A DNA stretch of 64,000 nucleotides from Chania fonticola_B (GTDB lineage Bacteria; Pseudomonadota; Gammaproteobacteria; Enterobacterales; Enterobacteriaceae). The notes beneath the pieces were generated by a model, which saw only the letters and a list, made by a program, of their open reading frames with translations, had not been told where the DNA came from and did not search any database. Positions 55,893 to 63,703 of this stretch are shown one piece after another (position 1 is the first letter of the stretch; each line of letters begins with the position of its first letter). The DNA lies in assembly GCF_048537545.1 (NCBI RefSeq), contig NZ_CP183218.1. The stretch is one strand, 5' to 3'. A program made the position numbers and the translations under genes.

Positions 55893-56837
55893 ATGGTCAT
55901 GGCAAAAACACAGCAAAAAAGCAGGTTGGATAAAACGTTATCTAAGGTTTACAGTTGGGCAACGAGTATGGCAACTCGGCAGCATCCTGAACCCCAATAT
56001 AATAACTTGCAATTGTACCTCAACGGGCAAGATGAATTATTTATGGCGTTAAGTTGTTTACATGACTTTGGTATGGCAGAGGCGGCAAATAGTTTATTAA
56101 CCGCTGAACTGTCCCCCAACACCTCATCCATTGTTCATATGGCACACGGTTTTTCACGGATGATCTATGCCAATAGTATCGATATTCTCGAGTTAAAAGA
56201 AAGCGATCAAACTATTACCTCAGGATTGGATTCGGTGATACGCAAAATGTTAGGTGCGATCGCATTGGGCATGCCAACATTAGCAAAAAAGTTCCATCAT
56301 GTTGTTCTTACCGCCCTAGAGCAGGGTTATGGTGTTGAGAATGCGCATAATAACTCAGGTCCTGAGACTTTACGTTATGCTGCAATGGGACTCTCTATTA
56401 TCCATGAATGGCTAGGGTTACCTCTTGATCTGGAAAAGTTAGGCTTGCCTCGCGATCCAGCCTGGGGGCCTTTAGTCAAGTACTGGAATGATCCTGATCC
56501 TGTCAAACTACAGCCAATCCTCTACAACGCCTGTGATGTTCATATTGAACGTATCGCCCTGACGGGAAGTGAAGTGAATAGCGGTAATTTTGAGTTTGGT
56601 TCTGAGTTTACAGCTGTGCACCCAACAGAAATCCTTGCGGTACTGCGTTTGCGCCAGATGTTGGATCTACCAAGTCCAGACTTAGATCATCCTTTGATGA
56701 ACACCCCATATGCACAAATCACCGCAGTTCCAGGGCAAGTCACTCAACCCGATAACCTTCTGGAGGCGTTTTTGACTAAGGCCCGCGAACGAGACCCACA
56801 GGTAATGACAGAGTGGGACCGAATTCAAGTTGATTAA
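55893..56837 (+). CDS. presumed immunity protein for the nuclease effector
   Basis: A 314-aa, mostly helical cytoplasmic protein with no signal peptide and no enzyme motif seen. It starts 27 bases after the effector gene, where immunity genes normally lie, and a cytoplasmic location fits protection from a DNase. I do not recognise the family. An alternative ATG is 6 bases downstream. The assignment comes from position. Confidence 0.6.
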   Translation: MVMAKTQQKSRLDKTLSKVYSWATSMATRQHPEPQYNNLQLYLNGQDELFMALSCLHDFGMAEAANSLLTAELSPNTSSIVHMAHGFSRMIYANSIDILELKESDQTITSGLDSVIRKMLGAIALGMPTLAKKFHHVVLTALEQGYGVENAHNNSGPETLRYAAMGLSIIHEWLGLPLDLEKLGLPRDPAWGPLVKYWNDPDPVKLQPILYNACDVHIERIALTGSEVNSGNFEFGSEFTAVHPTEILAVLRLRQMLDLPSPDLDHPLMNTPYAQITAVPGQVTQPDNLLEAFLTKARERDPQVMTEWDRIQVD

Positions 56838-56863
56838 TATAGCTATCGGAAAAAGGAACTGAC

Positions 56864-57127
56864 ATGTCTAAGCCATTGATTGTACTTGGCGATAAAACTG
56901 ATCATGGCGGGGTTGTTACTACCGCCTGCTCAGGATTTGAAAATCAGGGCGCGATGGTCGCCTGTGAAGGCGATACCGTCGTATGCCCACAGCATGGTTC
57001 TACAGTGATTGTTGGCCATGCTCAAGGATTCAGCGTTGATGGGAAAAATGTTGCTCGTGAAGGTGACCAAACCAGTTGTGGTGCACGTTTGATAGCTAGC
57101 CGCGATGGCACAACTCATTCGGGATAA
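56864..57127 (+). CDS. PAAR-repeat protein (T6SS spike tip)
   Basis: An 87-aa protein made of a single PAAR domain: KPLIVLGDKTDHGGVVTTAC, the middle Cys/His elements (CEGDTVVCPQHG) and NVAREGDQTSCGARLIAS. It would sharpen the VgrG spike tip. It has no fused toxin. AAAAAGGA precedes the ATG. Confidence 0.9.
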   Translation: MSKPLIVLGDKTDHGGVVTTACSGFENQGAMVACEGDTVVCPQHGSTVIVGHAQGFSVDGKNVAREGDQTSCGARLIASRDGTTHSG

Positions 57128-57198
57128 CGGGGGCATTACGCTCCCGTAGCTATCCCCTCGGTAGGCCATAGCTGTAAAGCATAAACGAGATTTGTAAC

Positions 57199-58095
57199 GT
57201 GATTCATGAAACTGAGATCAACTATAACCTTTATCTGCCAGAGCCTTTGCATGAAGAGGCAGATCGCCTGATCCACTATCTGAAGCATTTCCCGTTTGAA
57301 ACGCCAGAGTGTTGCCCCAAGTGCGGCAACAAGTCGTTTCGGGTAGACAACCGGGCCAGCAAACGAGACAAAACCATCAAAAACTATCGGTGTAAAAGCT
57401 GTGATGGAGGATTCAATCGCTTGTATGGAACGCCACTGGCAAGATGTCGGCAGGAGTTTATTCCGTTATGGACCCACATTGCTGCTTACCGCCTTTCAGG
57501 GATGACCACCGCCAAGATTAGCGAACGCCTGAATATTTCGATAGCAGGCGTTTATCACCGTGATAATGTTATCGCCGAGATTATGCGCGTGGACTATCCC
57601 GCGTTGTATGCGTGGTGGTTCCCACGTCAGCAGCGGGAATTTGTTGAACCACCCGACAGGGTGAATCAGCAATGTCAACAGTTCAAAGCCTGGTTACATG
57701 AGCTTGAATTCAGCCAAACGGCTGACTGTTCGGAGTGTGGGCAGTCTTGCTACCGTATCCATATCCGCCCGCAATTCTATTGCACAGGCTGTCAGCAAGG
57801 CTTCAACCTGCTAGCCAATACACCGCTGAGAAAGCACTACCATATGCCACTCTGGTCGTCTTATGTCGATTGCCTGGTACGGGGAGATACCATTTCGGAT
57901 ATTCAACGCCAACTGGGGGTACAAATGTTGTTACTCAACCGCTGGAGAGATAGCTTTGCGTTGACGATGCAACAGAAAGGGTACGAGGAATTGGTAGCTT
58001 GGATAGAATGGCAGCGCAGCCGCCGCCATGTTCAGGTCAACAAGCAAACGATGAATAATTTCTATGCCAGGAAACGCTCTGAAGATACCGCTTGA
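57199..58095 (+). CDS. double zinc-ribbon/HTH protein, DUF746-like
   Basis: A 298-aa protein with two similar zinc-ribbon units, CCPKCGNKSF ... YRCKSCDGGFNRLYGTPLAR (residues about 38-83) and CSECGQSCYR ... FYCTGCQQGFNLLANTPLRK, each followed by a helix-turn-helix-like stretch (MTTAKISERLNISIAGVYHR; ISDIQRQLGVQMLLLNRWRD). It resembles InsA-like DNA-binding proteins and may belong to DUF746; I cannot confirm this. The start at 57199 is a GTG. Role in the T6SS module is unknown. Confidence 0.6.
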   Translation: MIHETEINYNLYLPEPLHEEADRLIHYLKHFPFETPECCPKCGNKSFRVDNRASKRDKTIKNYRCKSCDGGFNRLYGTPLARCRQEFIPLWTHIAAYRLSGMTTAKISERLNISIAGVYHRDNVIAEIMRVDYPALYAWWFPRQQREFVEPPDRVNQQCQQFKAWLHELEFSQTADCSECGQSCYRIHIRPQFYCTGCQQGFNLLANTPLRKHYHMPLWSSYVDCLVRGDTISDIQRQLGVQMLLLNRWRDSFALTMQQKGYEELVAWIEWQRSRRHVQVNKQTMNNFYARKRSEDTA

Positions 58096-58206
58096 ACAGT
58101 GGGGTATTGTTGACATACCTAAAAGCAATAAATTGATTTACCCTATAACAACAAAATCACGATATTAAACGAAGTATTCGTTAATAGCATGGAAGGACTT
58201 TGAGAA

Positions 58207-59004
58207 ATGATTATCGTTAACTGTTCTTTGGCTGCGGCTGAACATCTGTATAAGGGGTTCAAGAAAGGCAGTAACGAGGGATTCTTTGAACCAGCTACAA
58301 CTCAGAGTTTGGCTGAAACGAAGGCAGAACGGGAAAAAGCGAATAAGCCTTGTTTTCAGTGGGTGGTACATGCGATAAAGCTTGGACGCTCAACCTGCCT
58401 GATTGCCGTGGAGTTTGAAACTCGCTATTGCCATGTGATCCACCAGGTTAAAAAAGGCAATATGCAAGACTTCCTCAGTCGGTTGCAAGAACGCCTGATG
58501 AACGGCTTGGAATGGCAAGGTCAAGACTATTTACTGTTTGACTCGGTGCAGATGGTACAAGGGATCGAACGCTATTTCTCCCTGCACAAAAATATTCGGT
58601 TCTACCAACGCACTGATAGAAGCGTTATTAGCCATATCAGTCAGATCGCCGCTGAATATAGTGATGTCTATCATAATAACGGATGCTTCCCACCCGATGA
58701 GGAAACTGCATTAGAATTTGATCTCAAGCTCAATCAGACTTGGCGAACCCGTAAAGGTGAGAAGTACGATCTACATGCCAATGAGAAAATGATCCAGCAA
58801 TGGCTAACTGAATATCTATGTTTTGCATCTCAAAATGTCACTGATGCAATGGCACAGATGAGAGCCGTACAGCAGGAGCAGTGGAAGATACGTTTAGCGG
58901 CTATGGCTGCAACTCGTCAGCAGTTGGATAATGCCAACATCGTTGATGTTGATGGCCACGATAATGTGATTGAGCTTAGCCGCTATCAGCAGAGGAAAAA
59001 GTGA
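58207..59004 (+). CDS. unknown protein, possibly DUF6933-like N-terminus
   Basis: A 265-aa protein. The N-terminal 100 residues (IIVNCSLAAAEHLYKGFKKG, FQWVVHAIKLGRSTCLIAVE, YCHVIHQVKKGNMQDF) have a pattern like DUF6933 proteins; the C-terminal half is helical and charged. It is the last gene of the island's right-hand module, 111 bases after the zinc-ribbon gene. No function can be given. Its association with the T6SS genes is by position. Confidence 0.5.
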   Translation: MIIVNCSLAAAEHLYKGFKKGSNEGFFEPATTQSLAETKAEREKANKPCFQWVVHAIKLGRSTCLIAVEFETRYCHVIHQVKKGNMQDFLSRLQERLMNGLEWQGQDYLLFDSVQMVQGIERYFSLHKNIRFYQRTDRSVISHISQIAAEYSDVYHNNGCFPPDEETALEFDLKLNQTWRTRKGEKYDLHANEKMIQQWLTEYLCFASQNVTDAMAQMRAVQQEQWKIRLAAMAATRQQLDNANIVDVDGHDNVIELSRYQQRKK

Positions 59005-59070
59005 TGCAGGTACGTCAGCTGTAGTAGCTCAGACCTGATCTGACAGTTACCGGACATTCATACCTTCAAG

Positions 59071-59243
59071 GGCTTTGTTGAATAATAGGGAATCATGCTG
59101 TTTTTACATGCCTGTGTTGGTCAAAGATGCTTGTCACTATTGCGAGCATCTCCCAATTCTGACTTTAACCTACTGATTTTACGTTGGAGAAGGCCGCCAT
59201 TTTTGTAGGCCCGCAGCATAATATCTATTTATTCAACAACGCC
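59071..59243. mobile_element. IS903/IS5-like MITE (173 bp)
   Basis: The ends are GGCTTTGTTGAATAA at 59071 and, reading inward from 59243, GGCGTTGTTGAATAA (14 of 15 identical), which match the terminal repeats of IS903-group elements. It is flanked by a perfect 9-base duplication ACCTTCAAG at 59062-59070 and 59244-59252, the duplication length of that group. It is too small to encode a transposase. Confidence 0.88.
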
Positions 59244-59542
59244 ACCTTCAAGGTGTCGAGGTAATCAGCCCATTTTTGCAGCCAGACCTTGCATTCCTTA
59301 TCGTCGCGGTAGAGATCATAGGTGCCTTCGATCCCCTTGCGGGAATGACCTAACACGGCCTCGGCAACTTCATTGGGAAATCCAAGACGAGCTAAGCCTG
59401 TACGTACTGTTCGACGTAGGTCGTGCGGTGTCCTATGCGGTATATCAAGCGGGTAGGGGGTTATAATTTTACCGTTACATGTACTAAAAGTATCACTATG
59501 CAGTGTTTTTTTAACCAGAAGCGGTAGCCCATCAAAAACCAA
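59225..59542 (-). pseudogene. integrase C-terminal fragment, 3' end altered by the MITE
   Basis: The minus-strand frame encodes the catalytic end of an integrase close to the one at 42985: HDLRRTVRTGLARLGFPNEV, AVLGHSRKGIEGTYDLYRDD, WLQKWADYLDTLKV. The MITE inserted at the last codons, so it now ends DTLKVALLNK; without it the sequence reads DTLKV and a TGA. The N-terminal two thirds are missing, so it is a relic. Confidence 0.82.
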
Positions 59543-59650
59543 TAGTGCAGTAAAGATCTATAAATCAATTAGTTATTAAAGTGTAGGCTAAATAGTAGTT
59601 TTTCCTTATTTTCAATAAATAACCGTTAATTATCAGTACTAACACACCAA

Positions 59651-59763
59651 TGCATCATTGGGGTGTGCGAATCCAATTTTTCGTTGCTAGTCATAACGTT
59701 ACCGTTTCCAATCCATTGAATTTAAATTTGATTGTGATATTCATTGGCATCATTGGGTATCAC
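59651..59763. repeat. right attachment-site repeat (displaced mutS start)
   Basis: This segment is 91% identical to 42701-42813. On the minus strand it still encodes MTSNEKLDSHTPMM, the first residues of MutS (MTSTEKLDSHTPMM in the intact gene), and then the homology stops. It is a displaced copy of the mutS 5' end at the far end of the island. Confidence 0.85.
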
Positions 59764-59858
59764 GTCGCCTCATTAAAAAAACCGCCAAAACGTTCAGGAT
59801 GAGCAACAGCCAGCGCTGCTCAAATAAATCAATCGGTTGGTCAAGGGAACGAGCATAT

Positions 59859-60174
59859 ATGACCAGCAAACAGGCTGGCAAACCTTTGTCACTTAAAGCC
59901 TGCACAATGACCAAATCAACAGAAAAAAGCCAGACAGAACCCAGTAAGATCTGAAGGTTGCATGCCGTAGACCGCGGGATTGATTTTCAGCCGTTATACT
60001 AGCCCAGCGGGCAATAGGCTGTCACAGCCAAAAATTGGAAGCGCTACGCAAACTACGTTTGCAATGGCTCGTATGAGGTTGCAAGAACTAAAACAAATTG
60101 GCAATGAAGGGCGCTGCCCTGATACAGAGTTGAAAGAAGAAAAGCAGGGTCGCTTGGAGTTTCGAACAAGATAA
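59859..60174 (+). pseudogene. second integrase remnant, N-terminal part
   Basis: From ATG 59859 it parallels the start of the integrase at 42985 (TSKQAGKPLSLKA), is broken by a stop at about 59952, and continues in the ORF at 59980 (RYTSPAGNRLSQPKIGSATQ, FAMARMRLQELKQIGNEGRC). It ends where the integrase homology stops near 60165. It shows a second integrase gene once stood at this repeat of the mutS site. Confidence 0.75.
59905..60055. repeat. 151-bp direct repeat, copy 1
   Basis: About 94-95% identical, with no gaps, to 61180-61330. It consists of broken integrase sequence. The two copies flank the Fic region. Confidence 0.82.
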
Positions 60175-60245
60175 GTGCTAATGGCAGCAGTTCTCTACGA
60201 TCCTTGATATACTGTAACCAATGGATGAGTTAATCAGGAGTCGCT

Positions 60246-60413
60246 ATGAGCACTAACAAAAAAGATCAGGTGACATACGCTAAGCCGTCTCGCACGGACA
60301 TTGTGCGTTCTGTGGCGACGTCAACGGCAATTGAAACAGGCCAGCCCTCAGCCAAGGTTGAAGCTTCGCTGGCAGTTGCGCGCAAAAAGTTTGCGCATCT
60401 TCGCCTTGCCTAA
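60246..60413 (+). CDS. small protein, possible Fic antitoxin (55 aa)
   Basis: The 55-aa product (STNKKDQVTYAKPSRTDIVR...) has a strong ribosome-binding site (CAGGAG, 5-6 bases before ATG). It contains STAIETGQPS, which resembles but does not fully match the inhibitory (S/T)xxxE(G/N) helix of VbhA-type Fic antitoxins, because the residue after Glu is Thr. It is convergent with fic and the stop codons overlap by 4 bases, an unusual arrangement. Function is inferred from position and this partial motif. Confidence 0.5.
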   Translation: MSTNKKDQVTYAKPSRTDIVRSVATSTAIETGQPSAKVEASLAVARKKFAHLRLA

Positions 60414-61027
60414 TCCCTTCTTAAAGCCTCACTGACCCAGTGTTTCATCGGCTCGTAGTCTAATGACATACCCGCGTGAATAGCCGAGATATACTGGGTT
60501 TTGTTCTGTTCCCAGCTTTGATAATCCAGAGGCTTATAGTCCCCCTGAACCGCCATCACATCGGCTAATAGTCGCGACAAACGCCCATTTCCTTCTCTGA
60601 AGGGATGGATGAGGATTAGTTCCAAGTGGGTTATTGCGATAGCTTCAATCAGCTTTTGTTCGCTCATGCCTGTACAGGGTGTGTAACGAGCGAGGTATTT
60701 CATATCGAACTCGTTCAGCAGTTTGGGCAGTTGTGCGCAGGGAGCAAACATAAAGCCGCCTTTGCTGATATTGACGGTCCTTTCCTGTCCCGCCCACTCA
60801 TAGATGTTGCCTAACCAGCGATGGTGCCAGTTTTTTAGCATCCCAACGGTGAGCTGTCCCAGCGGAAAGTGCTCTTCAAAAACAGACCGGTAGAGCTGCT
60901 CCAGTAGCACCAGCTCGGCATCATCGATCTCGTCAGGATCGGCAATCCCGAGTTTATTCGCTAAAACCTGTTCGTCAGAATCTTTCTCATACTGCCCTTC
61001 GCTGCCAGAAACGTGGTATCGGTTCAT
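60410..61027 (-). CDS. Fic/DOC family protein
   Basis: The 205-aa protein has the complete Fic active-site loop HPFREGNGRLSRLLADVMA (the HPFxxGNGR pattern) and an NISKGGFMFAP flap. Fic proteins usually transfer AMP from ATP to a target protein. It has no complete inhibitory helix motif of its own that I can see, so a separate antitoxin would be expected. It sits in a small unit between two integrase-derived repeats. Confidence 0.88.
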   Translation of the reverse strand: MNRYHVSGSEGQYEKDSDEQVLANKLGIADPDEIDDAELVLLEQLYRSVFEEHFPLGQLTVGMLKNWHHRWLGNIYEWAGQERTVNISKGGFMFAPCAQLPKLLNEFDMKYLARYTPCTGMSEQKLIEAIAITHLELILIHPFREGNGRLSRLLADVMAVQGDYKPLDYQSWEQNKTQYISAIHAGMSLDYEPMKHWVSEALRRD

Positions 61028-61115
61028 GAGTATGCTCGGGAGTGGTGACGGGTGGAGATGAAAGTATAGCGTTCAACCAGTTAAGTACAATACTCATAAA
61101 ATCAGCCAGTTAATG

Positions 61116-61330
61116 GAGTGTCGGCGAAAGCAGGGTTTGTCCTTATTTTCTAAAATAATCGTTATTTATCAGTGCTAACCAATGACCAAATCAACAGAAA
61201 AAAGCCAGGCTGAACCCAGCAAGATCTGAAGGTTGCATGCCATAGACAGCGGGATTGATTTTCAGCCGTTATACTAGCCCAGCGGGCAATCGGCTGTCAC
61301 AGTCAAAAATTGGAAGCACTACGCAAACTA
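61116..61330. repeat. third att-end/integrase relic (151-bp repeat copy 2)
   Basis: 61116-61178 resembles 59580-59643 (the sequence just before the right att repeat), and 61180-61330 is the second copy of the 151-bp integrase-derived repeat. Together they mark the right end of the Fic unit and of the whole accreted region. Past 61331 no island-like sequence is seen. Confidence 0.72.
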
Positions 61331-61393
61331 GCTATTTAATGGTGATTAAGATTGCCATAGCGCAAGTCAATCAGAAGTGAAGGGGGACAGACC
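61331..61393. other. junction between the island region and the fimbrial operon
   Basis: About 60 bases between the last relic and the adhesin stop. No terminator hairpin was clear. Confidence 0.35.
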
Positions 61394-62515
61394 TCAATTA
61401 AACGTCACCAGCATTTCGGCAGCGGCGCTAACGTTGCCAAGCGGCAGATCTTTGCCCCCCGAACACAAGCGCCAGGTCACCTGATGGGTGGTATTCAGGC
61501 TGGTTTCCGCCTTGGTGATACGGCCGATTTTTAGCTGGCTATTATCGAACGGTAGCCCGCTGGTGGCACTGCAGCTTCCACTGCCGGTCACGCCGTTATC
61601 AATCTCACCGGTGATATAACCGTCGCCTTCGCGCAGCGCCAAACGGCTCGGGACTGATTGATACAGGCCGGTTAACGGCCGGAACTGCAGGTTGATATTG
61701 GCATCGATAAAGTCGGAGGATTGTCCACAACTGGTGATGAGTGGATAGGATTGCACGGCCAGCTCGGCCCCGGCCTGCGGGTCCTTCATCACGTTGCCAA
61801 AGGCGATTGAAATGGGGGTATTGACCGCACACTCGAGCGTGGATATGCGCAGCTTGATAGCGGACGGGAGGATTGAAGCTCTTCTATCCCCAGCCGCTAC
61901 CTCTGAGAAACTGGCAGCATACATCTCCGGTAAGGTTATTTCGGCAGCCTTCTGTTGACCATCGGCAACCAGCACCCAGGTACCCGATATTACGGCAGCA
62001 CGAGTCGTGGAAGGGGAATAAAAATATTCCTGAGAAGTCATTGCTGGCGGCAGGCACCAGCTATAAGCCTCAGGTGAGGTTACTTGAGTTCCGTTGCTGC
62101 TTACCCCTTTGGTTTCTGGCAGCCCCAGCGTACCGGATAGCAAAACGAAGCTGCCCATAAAGGTGTAATAGCCTACCTGACCGCTGGCTCTGGGTATGAG
62201 CCCCACGCCCGGTGCTATCTCTAGGGCTGGATAACCCGCAATGACCTTCAGAAAACCAGTCCCTTGGCAACTGCCCTTACTTGAAGAAACAGCCAATAGC
62301 CCGTGTTTGACATTAAGGCGTGCATGCTCCATAGAGCCACTTAAGCTTGCCGTAAACGGCAGACCTTCCCACAAAATCCCCGTCCCTTTACCAATGATAA
62401 TGGTTTTTGCCAGAACGGCTGGTGGGGTCAGGCTCAATAACAGCGCCAGCAGGCCGAGTGCGCAGCAGCGGTGGCAATATAGAGTAGGCTTTGGCGTACT
62501 GGCGCTGTTTTTCAC
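61394..62515 (-). CDS. fimbrial tip adhesin, paralogue 1
   Basis: A 373-aa secreted protein with a signal peptide (LGLLALLLSLTPPAVLA), an N-terminal domain of about 200 residues likely to be the receptor-binding lectin (KTIIIGKGTGILWEGLPF at its start), and a C-terminal pilin domain with two Cys (STLECAVNTPISIAFG, SYPLITSCGQSSD) and ending in AAEMLVTFN. It lies 18 bases after its paralogue on the minus strand. Receptor unknown. Confidence 0.82.
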   Translation of the reverse strand: MKNSASTPKPTLYCHRCCALGLLALLLSLTPPAVLAKTIIIGKGTGILWEGLPFTASLSGSMEHARLNVKHGLLAVSSSKGSCQGTGFLKVIAGYPALEIAPGVGLIPRASGQVGYYTFMGSFVLLSGTLGLPETKGVSSNGTQVTSPEAYSWCLPPAMTSQEYFYSPSTTRAAVISGTWVLVADGQQKAAEITLPEMYAASFSEVAAGDRRASILPSAIKLRISTLECAVNTPISIAFGNVMKDPQAGAELAVQSYPLITSCGQSSDFIDANINLQFRPLTGLYQSVPSRLALREGDGYITGEIDNGVTGSGSCSATSGLPFDNSQLKIGRITKAETSLNTTHQVTWRLCSGGKDLPLGNVSAAAEMLVTFN

Positions 62516-62533
62516 TTTATTGTCCTAGCTATG

Positions 62534-63703
62534 CTAATTAAACGTCACCAGCATTTCGGCGGCGGCACTAACGTCACCGAGTGGCAGATCTTTGCCGCCG
62601 GAACACAAGCGCCAGGTCACCTGATTGCTGATACTCAGGCTGGTTTGCGCCTTGGTGATACGGCCGATTTTTAGCTGGCGATTATCGAACTTCAGTCCGC
62701 TGGTGGCGATACAGCTTCCGCTGCCGGTCACGCCGTTATCAATCTCACCGGTGATATAGCCCCCGCCCTCGCGCAGGGCCAAACGGCTCGGGGCTGATTG
62801 ATACAGGCCGGTCAATGGCCGGAACTGCAGGTTGATATTGGCATCGATCAGGTCTGAACTTTGCCCACAGTTGGTGATCAGTGGGTAGGATTGCACGCCC
62901 AGTTCGGCCCCGGCCTGCAGGTTTTCCATCACGCCACCAAAGGTGATTGAAGTGGGAGTATTGACCGTACACTCAAGCGTGGATATGCGCAGCTGGATAT
63001 TGCTCGGGAGGATAGAGGCCGATAGGTCCCCAATCGACACCGATGAGAAACTGCCGGCATACATCACCGGGACGGTTATTTCAGTAGTCTTCTGCTGACC
63101 ATCGGCAACCAGTACCCAGGTGCCTGATATTGTGGCTTTTCGAATATAGTTAGGGTTATAGTAATTGTTTTGGTATTTCATTGATGGCGGCAGGCACCAG
63201 CTAAAAGTATTAGGTGCGATTACTTGACTCCCGTCGCTGTTCCCCCCTTTGGTTTCTGGTAGCCCCAGCGTACCGGATAGCGAATCTTCCTTGAGGGAAG
63301 AATACCGGGCAAAGGTTGCATTACCGAAGCCTCTGGGAATGAGCCCCACGCCTGGCGCTAGTTTGAGTGCTTGATAACCCGCGATGGACGACAATTCATC
63401 ATTGGGTTGGCACATATTGGAGTGTGAAGAGATCGCCAATAGCGCATACTTAGGAGTAAGGTCTTGTCTCCCTATCGTGCCACTTAAGGTGACATTAAAC
63501 GGCAGGCCTTCCCACAAAATGCCTGTACCTTTGCCAATAGTAATGGTTTCCGCCAGTGCGGCTGGTTGGCCCAGGTAGGCTAACAGCAGTATGCAGGAGG
63601 CTTGGTAGCGGCGGTTTAGCGTATGTCTTGGTATGCCGGCGGTATCTTTCACTGTCACTTGTCCTTGTGGATTGGTTTGTGCATGGTTATCGGCCTGTTT
63701 CAC
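62534..63703 (-). CDS. fimbrial tip adhesin, paralogue 2
   Basis: A 389-aa protein with a longer N-terminus before the hydrophobic signal (CILLLAYLGQPAALA), then ETITIGKGTGILWEGLPFNV and the same two-domain plan as the neighbouring adhesin. The C-terminal 160 residues are nearly identical to paralogue 1, while the N-terminal binding domain differs much more. It overlaps the usher gene by 17 bases. Two tip adhesins in one operon are unusual. Confidence 0.82.
   Translation of the reverse strand: MKQADNHAQTNPQGQVTVKDTAGIPRHTLNRRYQASCILLLAYLGQPAALAETITIGKGTGILWEGLPFNVTLSGTIGRQDLTPKYALLAISSHSNMCQPNDELSSIAGYQALKLAPGVGLIPRGFGNATFARYSSLKEDSLSGTLGLPETKGGNSDGSQVIAPNTFSWCLPPSMKYQNNYYNPNYIRKATISGTWVLVADGQQKTTEITVPVMYAGSFSSVSIGDLSASILPSNIQLRISTLECTVNTPTSITFGGVMENLQAGAELGVQSYPLITNCGQSSDLIDANINLQFRPLTGLYQSAPSRLALREGGGYITGEIDNGVTGSGSCIATSGLKFDNRQLKIGRITKAQTSLSISNQVTWRLCSGGKDLPLGDVSAAAEMLVTFN

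Larger units (their letters stand above)
42814..59650. mobile_element. genomic island at the mutS 5' end
   Basis: About 16.8 kb lies between the two 113-base mutS-start repeats. It holds an integrase at the mutS end, a second integrase relic, a decayed ABC-3C locus, an IS1-family element, an unknown low-GC membrane protein, pseudogenes and an orphan T6SS vgrG-effector module. Base composition is patchy and several genes are clearly more AT-rich than the cys and hut regions. A 3'-proximal integrase fragment lies just inside the right end. Confidence 0.8.
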
